DNA from: a virus
Length of the DNA stretch: 64,000 nt
Strand: one strand, 5' to 3'
IMG/VR virus record: IMGVR_UViG_3300032265_002598
Location: 124,001-188,000 of that record
In this document: positions 1 through 8,528 of the stretch, one piece after another
How positions within the stretch are numbered: position 1 is the first letter of the stretch
Layout: every line of letters starts with the position of its first letter
Notes under the pieces: model-generated
Database searches by the model: none
Told to the model about the DNA's origin: nothing
Seen by the model: only the letters and a program-made list of their open reading frames with translations
Program-made: the position numbers and the translations under genes

Positions 1-702
1 TTTCAAAATCTTATTAGCTATATTAGAAGAAATATCATTTTCTATTTCAATATTATCTATTCCACAAACTTGTGCTTCAATAGAATATTTATCATCTAAA
101 TCTATTAGACACATATAGGTATTAAGTATTAAACAAGCATCATATTGGTTTAGCATTCCTACATTTTGTGCAGGATTGAATGTTGGTGAATTAAATAATA
201 CAAGTTTTTCATTACTATAAGGATACAACATGGGTCCTATTATGTCAATATTTTTTTGATTATTTTCTGATAACATTACAGCAATTTTATCATTCCTCGG
301 TTTATTAGGATCTATTCTATAAAAAATATTGCTATCATACAATTTAGAATAGAGAAGAGGATTTTCTAAAACCGTAATTAGACATTGTTTTTTACCAGCT
401 AGTATAATTTTATTTATATTCCAATATTCAATCAATTGTTCATCTGGGATATTAACATTAACAAAAATTATTATTTTACAGGATTTATTATGTTCATTAA
501 TGAAGTCATGAAATTCTTGAGTATATTCATTTGCTGGTAAAATTACTATATTTGGCTTATGAGCATAAAATAATTCAAATAAATTACCATGAACACTAAG
601 AGCTATAATTTCATTATCATCTGAGATGATAGGGTTTAAATTTTGAATGAAAGAGATATATTCATTTTCTTTTGCCACATGTATTAAAATTTTGTTTTTC
701 AT
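1..702 (-). CDS. Partial protein of the sugar cluster, function unknown
   Basis: I translated this frame directly: it starts at an ATG (700-702) four bases after the stop of the preceding gene and stays open for 234 codons to the left edge, so the C-terminus lies outside the window. The N-terminus (MKNKILIHVAKENEYISFIQ) is followed by alternating hydrophobic strands such as NIVILPANEY and CKIIIFVNVNI, which look like a Rossmann-type or GT-B N-terminal domain. No catalytic motif is visible. It is the last visible gene of a tightly packed run of glycosyltransferase-like genes, so a role in glycan synthesis is inferred from position only. Confidence 0.7.
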   Translation of the reverse strand, partial: MKNKILIHVAKENEYISFIQNLNPIISDDNEIIALSVHGNLFELFYAHKPNIVILPANEYTQEFHDFINEHNKSCKIIIFVNVNIPDEQLIEYWNINKIILAGKKQCLITVLENPLLYSKLYDSNIFYRIDPNKPRNDKIAVMLSENNQKNIDIIGPMLYPYSNEKLVLFNSPTFNPAQNVGMLNQYDACLILNTYMCLIDLDDKYSIEAQVCGIDNIEIENDISSNIANKILK

Positions 703-705
703 TAT

Positions 706-1398
706 TTAATCTTTAATTTTATGTTTATCTTTCATTCCTATTATATTGATAACTGAATCATTGTTTACAATAACTTGTTCGTATTTAGCATCATTACTGA
801 TAGACTTATTTATTATTTCAAATAAAAACATATTATCATAATAAGATGCAATATTATTTTTTATCAAAGAAATATCTTCATTACAAATATAAACACTATC
901 ACACCAAGCATAATCTCCAATATCATAAAAAATGTAATCTACTTGTCCTTTATTATCTGTCCTAGCTCCTAAAAACTTTGTATTTTGTTGAGATTTTTTG
1001 ATCGACTTGGAAAGGATCCATGATTTTTTTGTAGAAAGATTTTTGTGTGGTGATAAGTTTCTAATTAGCGTACCACTATTGATAATAAAAATTCCGTCAT
1101 AGCTGTCTAGTTCATAGTTAGCTAAAATGAGTTTTAATGCATATCCTTGGTTCTTAGTATCAAATTCATCATTACTTATTGTTTTGATATCTGTGGGTAT
1201 TTTTTTATGGAGTTTCTCTCCCCCAAATCCAGAAATAATAGATATATCTGTTTTTGGGAAAAGATTTTTTAAATTATTAATTTGACACAAAATTAATTCT
1301 CTATTGAATCCACTAGATTTTAAAAGTCCAATTGGTCCAAAAGATTTCATTCCTTTTGTTATCTCATAAGATAAAATAAAACATGCTATTCTGTTCAT
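706..1398 (-). CDS. Nucleotidyltransferase-like (GT-A fold) protein
   Basis: A 230-residue protein. Residues 12-65 (EITKGMKSFGPIGLL, then a segment ending IISGFGGEKLHKKIP) resemble the start of sugar-phosphate nucleotidyltransferases, where a lead segment is followed by a helix and a strand ending in GF. The segment YDGIFIINSGTLI near residue 100 matches the position of the metal-binding strand, but the usual Asp is Ser here, and the Gly-rich GxGxR loop is missing. The family call is therefore tentative and activity is doubtful. Its start overlaps the upstream gene's stop, placing it in the glycosyltransferase operon. Confidence 0.6.
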   Translation of the reverse strand: MNRIACFILSYEITKGMKSFGPIGLLKSSGFNRELILCQINNLKNLFPKTDISIISGFGGEKLHKKIPTDIKTISNDEFDTKNQGYALKLILANYELDSYDGIFIINSGTLIRNLSPHKNLSTKKSWILSKSIKKSQQNTKFLGARTDNKGQVDYIFYDIGDYAWCDSVYICNEDISLIKNNIASYYDNMFLFEIINKSISNDAKYEQVIVNNDSVINIIGMKDKHKIKD

Positions 1399-1811
1399 TT
1401 ACTTTTTTCAATTACTGCAATAGAATAAACGTCCTCATGGATATGTTTTAATAGATTAAACCCATTTAAACCAGACACAAATCCGAGAAAATCACTTTCC
1501 ATCCAGGATGATCTTAAATCATTAACCAGGGAAGAGAATCCTTCACTCGATAAACTACCGTTTTTAATTTTATGGGCTAGTGCATCTGGATTTAAAAACT
1601 TAACCGTTATAGAACCACCATGATTTAATTTTTTACATAGTTCCATAAAAATTTTATTTCTATTTTCTTGATCCACTTTATCAATAGTTGTAAAAACAAT
1701 ATTATTAACATAACCATTAGTAATCTGAAAAATATTCTCTATTCCTATATTAGAATATCCTGTAACAATATCTTTCTCTTTATCTACAACAATATTGATT
1801 TGATTAATCAT
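1395..1811 (-). CDS. Degenerate or truncated SAM-methyltransferase-like protein
   Basis: A 138-residue protein whose second half looks like the C-terminal half of a class I methyltransferase: CKKLNHGGSITVKFLNPDAL corresponds to the strand after a 'ranked L.pGG.l.i' motif, followed by helices and a final strand VYSIAVIEKSK. The Gly-rich SAM-binding motif I is not present in the N-terminal half (INIVVDKEKDIVTGYSNI). It may bind without methylating, or form a subunit. It overlaps both neighbours by four bases within the sugar cluster. Confidence 0.6.
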   Translation of the reverse strand: MINQINIVVDKEKDIVTGYSNIGIENIFQITNGYVNNIVFTTIDKVDQENRNKIFMELCKKLNHGGSITVKFLNPDALAHKIKNGSLSSEGFSSLVNDLRSSWMESDFLGFVSGLNGFNLLKHIHEDVYSIAVIEKSK

Positions 1812-2731
1812 AGCGTAAATGCCTCTCTATTAGCTTTTTGTATTATATTACTCATAATGTTACTAAAATTATTAAAATCAAATTCTTTCAATATAATTTC
1901 TGAATTATTTTTTCTTTCTTCATCGTTTATATCAAGCATTTGGGATAATGCAGGAAAGATTTCTTCTATATTATTTATGAATGTCAATCCATTAATATTT
2001 AAATACTCTTCTGAGGTTGTAGGTGTTCTTATTGATAGTCCAGCACATCCTGATGCTATTCCACATAAAAGATTCAGAATATTATGTTCAGCTAGATCAA
2101 TACATACTTTATAGTTATTCATTGTAGAATTTATATCTTCTATAGGAATCCTACAAGAACTCATAATATCACAGGAATAATTTTTTTCAATTAATGCTGC
2201 TTGTATTTGTTGTGCATGTGGGGCATTTTCATAATTTAAAATTAGAACATCTTTTCTTTTTGTTATATTATTGACGTATTGAAAATTGCTGGGCACCCCA
2301 TATTTCAAAACTATACTATTATCTAATCTCCAAGAATTTTTTGCTGACTCTGAAAAAAATATTTTCACTTCTTTTTTGAGTCTTTGACTCATAAGAGCAG
2401 AATCTTCTTTTTTTACATTTTGTGGTTTGTGTGAATGTGTTAAAATAATTGTATTTAAATGAAATTGTTTAATGGTAGGATTACCAGTATAATTTAAAAG
2501 TCTGTTCGTTATACATAAATTATAATTGTATAGAGACAGATGATCATTCGGCAAATCAATCATATTATCAATTTTATAATGAATATTATTACTACCAAAT
2601 ATGTAGTATCTATGTTTATCTATAGCTGAGATGCAATGATCTATAATATTATTCTGTGGATAATAGACTATATTATAATTATTTTCTGTAATTTTTTGTA
2701 GTATGTTTCCAGTAACAAAACTCAAATACAT
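1808..2731 (-). CDS. Glycosyltransferase-like protein (probable GT-B fold)
   Basis: A 307-residue protein without a clear catalytic motif. Two features suggest a GT-B glycosyltransferase: a central Rossmann-like segment (KDVLILNYENAPHAQQIQAAL near residue 160, then SCDIMSSCRI), and a late segment LLCGIASGCAGLSIRTPTTSEEY that sits where GT-B enzymes have 'EAlacG.pvi'. The nucleotide-sugar binding Glu pair is not visible. Neighbours on both sides are glycosyltransferases and the overlaps are 4 and 10 bases, so co-transcription is clear. Confidence 0.6.
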   Translation of the reverse strand: MYLSFVTGNILQKITENNYNIVYYPQNNIIDHCISAIDKHRYYIFGSNNIHYKIDNMIDLPNDHLSLYNYNLCITNRLLNYTGNPTIKQFHLNTIILTHSHKPQNVKKEDSALMSQRLKKEVKIFFSESAKNSWRLDNSIVLKYGVPSNFQYVNNITKRKDVLILNYENAPHAQQIQAALIEKNYSCDIMSSCRIPIEDINSTMNNYKVCIDLAEHNILNLLCGIASGCAGLSIRTPTTSEEYLNINGLTFINNIEEIFPALSQMLDINDEERKNNSEIILKEFDFNNFSNIMSNIIQKANREAFTL

Positions 2732-3846
2732 AGTTTTTTCCCTATCGTATTATGGCTAAATTGATCAATTGATTGTAATCCTAGTTCTTTTTTTTGTTCC
2801 CATTCTTTCTTATTGCTCTTATATAGAGAGTATGCTGCTCTCATTTTTTCTATAAGATCATAAATATTTATTTGATACCAATATTCATTAGCATTATAAA
2901 TATCAAATTCATCTGATAAAATTTTATTATCAAGTACAACTGGTGTTCTATAGCTTTGTACAATATAACCATTCTTATTATTAATAAAATCTATCATCCC
3001 GGTATTATCCGGCACTATTGGAGTTTTACCGAGAACTAAGGCCTCTGCTGCTGTTCTACCAAAAGATTCGCCTTTTGAAGTAGAAATAAAACAATCACAA
3101 CAGTTATGCATTCTGATAGAATTTTCATAAGATAATTCTTCAGTAATGATAATTTCTTTCTTATATCTATGACTTATGTTAAGTCTTTTTTTGATATTTT
3201 CTATTTCTTTTTCTATGAATTTATAAGAGTCTCCAACAGACATATTTGGAATACTACTTTTTATTATTAACGATACTGGTTGATTAATATCAAAAGCTAG
3301 ATGAAAGGCAGTGATTAAATCTTTAAGATTAGCTTTTTCTGTATATTCTCCCATATAATAAAATTTAAATGTTTGCTTGATCATTGGGTGCAAATCTAAA
3401 TCTTTATCTCTATTATTATTAATCAAATCAATATCTAATGGTTGAGATATAACTTTTATCGGCTTGGTAATACCAGATTTTCTCAAAGACTTTTCTTCTT
3501 GTGTACTAGCTACCCAAATTTCATCCATTTGATTAACATTGAATATAGAAACAGAATTAGAAATATTATTTGTTTCTAACTTAATGCAGCCAATATGTTT
3601 CTTAAATTTACCATTATAAAATAGACAATGTGGAAATGTTTGTTGAATAACAGTATCATAAGAATCATACAAAGAATTTTCATATTCTAATATGTCTCTG
3701 TCAATCTTTTCTGATGGTGAACCTAAAAATATAGGTCTAGTAGTAAGATTATATTTTTGTTGAGAAGCTATTGCTTTAATATAGCTTTGAGAAGCTATTC
3801 CGAAATCGTCCTGTTGTCTATATGGTCCCAAAAATAATGCATTCAT
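2722..3846 (-). CDS. Glycosyltransferase, GT4-like
   Basis: A 374-residue GT-B glycosyltransferase. The C-terminal domain shows FYYMGEYTEKANLKDLITAF (start of the second Rossmann domain) and the donor-binding signature GESFGRTAAEALVLGKTPIV near residues 268-287, with the two conserved Glu residues of the EX7E-type motif. The family transfers a sugar from a nucleotide-sugar donor to an acceptor with retention of configuration; donor and acceptor cannot be read from sequence. It starts by overlapping the stop of the upstream 555-residue glycosyltransferase. Confidence 0.85.
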   Translation of the reverse strand: MNALFLGPYRQQDDFGIASQSYIKAIASQQKYNLTTRPIFLGSPSEKIDRDILEYENSLYDSYDTVIQQTFPHCLFYNGKFKKHIGCIKLETNNISNSVSIFNVNQMDEIWVASTQEEKSLRKSGITKPIKVISQPLDIDLINNNRDKDLDLHPMIKQTFKFYYMGEYTEKANLKDLITAFHLAFDINQPVSLIIKSSIPNMSVGDSYKFIEKEIENIKKRLNISHRYKKEIIITEELSYENSIRMHNCCDCFISTSKGESFGRTAAEALVLGKTPIVPDNTGMIDFINNKNGYIVQSYRTPVVLDNKILSDEFDIYNANEYWYQINIYDLIEKMRAAYSLYKSNKKEWEQKKELGLQSIDQFSHNTIGKKLCI

Positions 3847-5510
3847 TTGATACTTTCTTTCATATGAGCATATTGAATAAAGTCTTCTTCTCTTAATGTG
3901 TTTTGATTGTTTTTTACATTTTGGGCTACATTGTTATTATTGATAATATTATTTATCGAATTTATTGCATGTTCAGGAGTGTATGACTCAGTATGCATTC
4001 CATTAATAGAAAATCCATAATCTAAATCTCTAATCATATTTAGTAGTATCAAAGAAGAAGCTAATTGATGCTGAGGCATATGTTTGGATACAGTACCAGT
4101 AATAGCATCATATGGACTTATGTTTGTAGGTAAGTTTTTGACAGGCTCAAGTATCGGTAAACTTTCTTTCCACTTACCTTGTAATCCTTTGAGAACAACA
4201 CTATCAAAATATTTTTCCCATTTTTTAGCTATATTATCCCAATTATAATGCTGCTCAGTAAGCTTGCGTGTTTCAAACCTTTTTTGTTCTTTAAGAAAAT
4301 TTGGTAAAGCAAGGTATTCTTGTAGCACTTCTACTAAATGATCATTGTCTGGATAAACTCTAACAGCTTTTGTCTCTAGTTCTTTAAAATACTGGTTTAT
4401 CTTAATAGGATATCCACCAACCTTACGAACAACGTCGCTCATAGCACTATAATCTACAGATGCTATTGGAACACCACAAGCCGATGCTTCAACTTGAGGC
4501 ATACCAAAACCTTCACAAATAGCATATTGAACATATATGTCAAAAGAATTCATAAGCATATTTAATGTCTGAGAAGATACGCCAGCACCAACATTAGGAA
4601 GAGAAAATGCTTTCTGGCTACATCTTGGACAATGAGCCATAGGATGTTGATATAAACAAGGATAAAAATATCCACAGCTTTTGCAACTATATGAGAATAA
4701 TACTCTATTGCCTACTTTATATTCTTTTAGTAATTGTGGTATGTCCCAACCTGCATCTGGATAGCTAGTATGAAGATATAGATAGGTTTTTTCTCCTATC
4801 GGATTATTTTCTGCTTGTAATTTGGATAATAAAGACTTTAACGCTGAGAATAGTTCAGGAATGAGTTTTCTTTTTTGGTTTCTCATTACAGAACCAATAA
4901 TAAAACTATCTGGATCAAGACCGAGATGAATCTTTAATTCTTTTCTATCCTCTATCATATTAAACGTATTTAGATCAACACCGGGAGAAGTAGTATCTAT
5001 ATACTTAATTTTATTATTACTTTGTGCTAATAAAGTTTCTTTACCAAAATCAGAATAGGTAAAAATAGCATCTGCTTGCAAAAAAGTATCAATCCATTCT
5101 TCTTGCTGTGGGGCAGAATCCACAGTTGGCATAAGAACCCAATGAAAGAAGGGCCTTAGTGGAGAAAATTGTTGATACGAACTCATCCAGTAATCTCTAA
5201 CATCAAATACAATATCCGGCTGGAAGTCTAATAATACTCGTTCAAATCTCCAACGACCAAATTGGTTTTCCATAGAACTATTATATTCTTGGCTTCTAGG
5301 GTCTTTAGAATCCACAGCATTGGCATAATATTTCCAATGAATATCGACATCTTTTGGATCATTTACCTTACCATATGAAGCAAATTCTGCTATATCATAT
5401 TTTCCGGTAGCATGAAGTCTTTTTAGTATTTCTCTAGCATATGTTCCAAAACCCGAACTTAAAAAGCTGGCCTCAGAACACATTAAAATTTTCAATTTTT
5501 TGTTAGACAT
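3843..5510 (-). CDS. Large GT4-like glycosyltransferase with an inserted zinc ribbon
   Basis: A 555-residue GT-B glycosyltransferase. The N-terminus (LKILMCSEASFLSSGFGTYA) contains the Gly-rich acceptor loop; the donor site signature ICEGFGMPQVEASACGVPIA lies near residues 332-351. Between them, near residues 277-303, CKSCGYFYPC and MAHCPRCSQKA form a four- or five-Cys zinc-ribbon-like insertion that is unusual in this family. The last ~100 residues are Asn-rich and probably flexible. The ATG follows a transcription terminator directly and has no Shine-Dalgarno sequence, so initiation is unclear; an in-frame ATG at residue 10 is an alternative. Confidence 0.85.
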   Translation of the reverse strand: MSNKKLKILMCSEASFLSSGFGTYAREILKRLHATGKYDIAEFASYGKVNDPKDVDIHWKYYANAVDSKDPRSQEYNSSMENQFGRWRFERVLLDFQPDIVFDVRDYWMSSYQQFSPLRPFFHWVLMPTVDSAPQQEEWIDTFLQADAIFTYSDFGKETLLAQSNNKIKYIDTTSPGVDLNTFNMIEDRKELKIHLGLDPDSFIIGSVMRNQKRKLIPELFSALKSLLSKLQAENNPIGEKTYLYLHTSYPDAGWDIPQLLKEYKVGNRVLFSYSCKSCGYFYPCLYQHPMAHCPRCSQKAFSLPNVGAGVSSQTLNMLMNSFDIYVQYAICEGFGMPQVEASACGVPIASVDYSAMSDVVRKVGGYPIKINQYFKELETKAVRVYPDNDHLVEVLQEYLALPNFLKEQKRFETRKLTEQHYNWDNIAKKWEKYFDSVVLKGLQGKWKESLPILEPVKNLPTNISPYDAITGTVSKHMPQHQLASSLILLNMIRDLDYGFSINGMHTESYTPEHAINSINNIINNNNVAQNVKNNQNTLREEDFIQYAHMKESIK

Positions 5511-5536
5511 AAAAAACGGGGGTGTTTTGCACCCCC
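5511..5536 (-). terminator. Rho-independent terminator after ssb
   Basis: On the minus strand GGGGGTG, a five-base loop CAAAA, and CACCCCC form a perfect 7-bp GC-rich stem, followed by GTTTTTT. It lies just downstream of the ssb stop codon. The T-run ends on the base before the ATG of the next gene. Confidence 0.9.
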
Positions 5537-5564
5537 ATCTCTTAAAATGGTAAAGGGATTTAAT

Positions 5565-5936
5565 TTAGAAACTAACTACTTCTTCAGCCTGATCCTTGTT
5601 TTTCTTAGACAATTTAGTAATCTTAGAAAAATTATTAACACGAACCTTCAGGGAATTATGCTTCACGCCATCTTTTTCCCATGAGTCGTTCCTGAGAGAT
5701 CCTTCTACCAAAACAAAATCACCTTTCTTGAATGATTGTCCGATAATCTCAGCACCACTATCCCATGCTTCACATGGAACGAATGTAGTTACCTTATCTC
5801 GTTCACCATTTGCCTTCGTGTATTCCCTAGAAACAGCTACAGTAAAATTAACTACTGAAGTCTGTTTACCATTTGTATTCACTACACGCATTTCAGGATC
5901 TCTAGCTAAATTACCACGTAGAATATTAATATTCAT
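5565..5936 (-). CDS. ssb: Single-stranded DNA-binding protein
   Basis: A 123-residue SSB that coats single-stranded DNA in replication and recombination. The OB fold covers residues 1-110: MNINILRGNLARDPEMR at the start, NFTVAVSREYT, then FVPCEAWDSGAEI and GDFVLVEGSLRNDSWEKDG, all diagnostic of bacterial SSB. The tail is short and ends in acidic-hydrophobic EEVVSF, resembling the SSB tip that docks partner proteins. I chose this ATG because AGGAG lies seven bases upstream and the conserved N-terminus begins here; an upstream in-frame start adds nine non-conserved residues. It is monocistronic, between its own promoter and terminator. Confidence 0.95.
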   Translation of the reverse strand: MNINILRGNLARDPEMRVVNTNGKQTSVVNFTVAVSREYTKANGERDKVTTFVPCEAWDSGAEIIGQSFKKGDFVLVEGSLRNDSWEKDGVKHNSLKVRVNNFSKITKLSKKNKDQAEEVVSF

Positions 5937-5985
5937 CAAAGTGCTCCTTAAAATAAAAACCAAGGTCCAAAACGAACTGCTCCAT

Positions 5986-6013
5986 ATTATAGCTTGATGG
6001 AAGCCAGAGTCAA
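5986..6013 (-). promoter_or_regulatory. Sigma70-like promoter for ssb
   Basis: On the minus strand TTGACT, a 16-base spacer and a consensus TATAAT, with the -35 element overlapping the stop codon of the upstream polymerase gene. The predicted start site gives a leader of about 45 bases before the ssb ATG. It implies recognition by host RNA polymerase. Confidence 0.8.
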
Positions 6014-7641
6014 GTCTTAGGAATATACGTCTTTTCGACTATGAACGAATCACCAGACTTGGCTCTATTACCTTTGATAATGATAACATTACCATCAAAC
6101 AAAATGTTACGATAAGCTTTATATGCTTCCGGAAAGAATACAACAGAATCTATTACTCCCGTGCCATCACTCATGGTAACAAATGCCATCTCTTGACCAG
6201 GGGTTTTGCCAGATTTAGTTTTGGTAACACCTACACTCTCTATCTCTCCACATAGAATAATATTATCTTTAAGAGTAGTATTCTTAAAATCTTTACAAGT
6301 TGTATTAGTCATTGTAATATCATACATATCAACCTTAGAACAAGTAATACTACAGCCCAGGAAAGCATCCTCCGCATCAGATATCCAATCTGGATTATCT
6401 TCTAAAGAATATGGAGGTTTATTATAACTATTAATTAGATCAAGTATAATACTTTTTCTGTTTTTATTAGATTTACCATTATGATACAAATCATATAAAG
6501 CATCTCCTATAGACTTATATTGATACAGGTTAGCTAGTATGAAATCCGATTCTTTTTTTGTTAATTCAGATACTAATCCAAACTCAAATAACATCCCGGT
6601 TCTTTGTTTACCCAAATAAGATATAGCACCACTTTGAATTAAAGCTTTGGCTGATGTAGAATTGATATTTATCAAGACTTTCATAAGCATCTCAACCCAA
6701 TTCATAGTATCAAAATCTAGTTTTTTATCTGTTTTAATTTTAATCAACTTATCAAAAACAGACTGTCCAAAACCCTTAATATCTGTTAATCCAAAATATA
6801 TCTTATTGTTTTTTAGAATAAACAATTGGTTTAGATTTCTAATATCGGGTATACAAACAGGAACATCCATCTCATTAGCATTTTGAACTAATTCTTTGAT
6901 CTCTGCTTTAGGATCAATTTTATCTTTAGCAAATCTTAAGTACGCTGCAAAAAAGATTTTTGGAAAGTGAGCTTTTGTATATGCTGATAAATAACTATTA
7001 ATCGCATAACTAACAGCATGAGATTTATTAAAGGAATATCTTTGAGATTTTTCGATCCATCCAAAAATTTCTTCAGCTTGAGAGGTAGCTACTGTACCAA
7101 CTTTTTCTGTTCCTTCTAAAAATTTAATCTTAATCTTAGCCATCTCTTCTGGCTTTTTCTTACCGATTGCTTTTCTCAACATATCTGCTTCTTGAAGATC
7201 AAAGCCAGCTACTATTTTAGCAATTTCCATAGCTTGTTCTTGATAAATCATTTCGCCATATGTTCCTTTTAGAATGGGCTCTAAAGAAGGATGATAGTAA
7301 TCTACAGACTCTTGACCATTCTTTTTATCTATAAAATGGTTAGAAACTGATTTACCATCTCTAAAAGCTTCCAAACATCCTGGTCTCATAATACTAATTA
7401 AAGCAGAAAGTTGTTCAATATTTTCTGGCTTTAATTTTTTGGCCATAGATTTACCTAGTCTAGACTCCAATTGGAAACACCCCTTTGTATTTCCATCCGA
7501 AATTAAATCCCAAGTCTTCTGACACTCTAAACTAATCTCTTCTATTTTTGGATTAAATTTAAGAGTCATTCTGTCTTTGTCTTCATGTTCAGACAGAATA
7601 TCAAAAGAACAACCGCAACTATATTGAAATTTTTTAGGCAT
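6010..7641 (-). CDS. dnaE: DNA polymerase III alpha, C-terminal half (fingers, HhH, OB)
   Basis: A 543-residue protein that continues bacterial DNA polymerase III alpha after the palm domain. DGNTKGCFQLES (near 50), MIYQEQAMEIA, ADMLRKAIGKKKPEEM and YSFNKSHAVSYAINSYLSAY are hallmark fingers-domain segments that bind the incoming nucleotide and template. A later segment carries helix-hairpin-helix-like sequence and the C-terminal ~100 residues form an OB fold (GQEMAFVTMSDGTGVIDSVV). The catalytic Asp residues are on the separate N-terminal half (8529-10422). The first 35 residues, with a CGC motif, are not typical. The start overlaps the exonuclease stop without a clear ribosome site, suggesting translational coupling. 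Confidence 0.92.
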   Translation of the reverse strand: MPKKFQYSCGCSFDILSEHEDKDRMTLKFNPKIEEISLECQKTWDLISDGNTKGCFQLESRLGKSMAKKLKPENIEQLSALISIMRPGCLEAFRDGKSVSNHFIDKKNGQESVDYYHPSLEPILKGTYGEMIYQEQAMEIAKIVAGFDLQEADMLRKAIGKKKPEEMAKIKIKFLEGTEKVGTVATSQAEEIFGWIEKSQRYSFNKSHAVSYAINSYLSAYTKAHFPKIFFAAYLRFAKDKIDPKAEIKELVQNANEMDVPVCIPDIRNLNQLFILKNNKIYFGLTDIKGFGQSVFDKLIKIKTDKKLDFDTMNWVEMLMKVLININSTSAKALIQSGAISYLGKQRTGMLFEFGLVSELTKKESDFILANLYQYKSIGDALYDLYHNGKSNKNRKSIILDLINSYNKPPYSLEDNPDWISDAEDAFLGCSITCSKVDMYDITMTNTTCKDFKNTTLKDNIILCGEIESVGVTKTKSGKTPGQEMAFVTMSDGTGVIDSVVFFPEAYKAYRNILFDGNVIIIKGNRAKSGDSFIVEKTYIPKT

Positions 7642-8335
7642 GAGATGTTGATTGAAATGAGTCCTTAAACTTAATCTTATTTCCTAGGTTACGATGCAGT
7701 CTCATAAAACGAACCAGAATTTCTGCACAATCCTTAACATCTTTAAGAGCATCATGGGCACCTTCTTTATTAATACCAAGATAATCTCTTAGAGTATCTA
7801 AAGAAAGATTTTTTAGATCACTATTGTTTTCAAACCAATAGAAAACTAAATTCATAATATCTAATACATCTCTTGGATAAAAAATATCACTTCTATCTTC
7901 CTTATTAGTATTACCATATTTGCGACTAAGTCTATCAATAATTGGTAGGTCGAACCTATTAATATTATAGCCAGCGGCAATAGGGGCACTAAATTGGCTC
8001 TTCTTACTAGACCTGCTATGGTGCATAGTCAAATAATTTGTAAATAACTTCCATGATTGATCTTGAGAGGGATATTTCTTCCACTCTGCTAAAATAGACT
8101 CTTTTGAAGAACCTCTTACTTTAGCATGAAAATCTAATATGTCTGTAGTATATTGGTAATCTTCATTATTTGCCAAAACTTCTGGTTTAAAAAAGATATT
8201 AAATTCAGAATTTGGAACAATCTCTAATTTCAATGGATCGATAATCACTGCGGCAATCTGAACAGGACTACAAGACTTTGGGTCAGAGCCATCTGTTTCA
8301 AAATCAAACACACAAATTTTGTTATAGTTAATCAT
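7634..8335 (-). CDS. DnaQ-like 3'-5' exonuclease (DEDD)
   Basis: A 233-residue proofreading-type exonuclease. ExoI motif: ICVFDFETDG at residues 8-17. ExoII: AAGYNINRFDLPII near 120. ExoIII: GAHDALKDVKDCAEI near 193, with the His of the DEDDh subclass. These acidic residues bind two metal ions to remove mispaired 3' nucleotides. It lies between the two halves of polymerase III alpha, as expected for the epsilon-like proofreading partner, and overlaps both the 64-residue gene upstream and the polymerase C-half downstream. Confidence 0.9.
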   Translation of the reverse strand: MINYNKICVFDFETDGSDPKSCSPVQIAAVIIDPLKLEIVPNSEFNIFFKPEVLANNEDYQYTTDILDFHAKVRGSSKESILAEWKKYPSQDQSWKLFTNYLTMHHSRSSKKSQFSAPIAAGYNINRFDLPIIDRLSRKYGNTNKEDRSDIFYPRDVLDIMNLVFYWFENNSDLKNLSLDTLRDYLGINKEGAHDALKDVKDCAEILVRFMRLHRNLGNKIKFKDSFQSTSHA

Positions 8336-8526
8336 TCGGTGGTCTCAACCTCTACTTCTATTAATGGTAGAACCTGAATCTTTTGTTCTGGATTGTCTAA
8401 TCTAGCAGCATTTATAACTGTACAACAACTAATTCTTTGTTCTTCAGTCTTAGTATACTTATTAAGTTCAAATGTAAATACCTTACCAATAGCTAAATCC
8501 ATAAATTTAATCTTTTGGGTTGCCAT
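8332..8526 (-). CDS. Small unknown protein between polymerase halves
   Basis: A 64-residue protein beginning MATQKIKFMDLAIGKVFTF and rich in beta-strand pattern; no family recognised. I chose the ATG at 8526 because AAAGGAG lies seven bases upstream; a TTG two codons earlier is less likely. It overlaps the exonuclease start by four bases, so it belongs to the polymerase operon and may be a small replisome accessory factor, which is inference from position. Confidence 0.7.
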   Translation of the reverse strand: MATQKIKFMDLAIGKVFTFELNKYTKTEEQRISCCTVINAARLDNPEQKIQVLPLIEVEVETTE

Positions 8527-8528
8527 AA

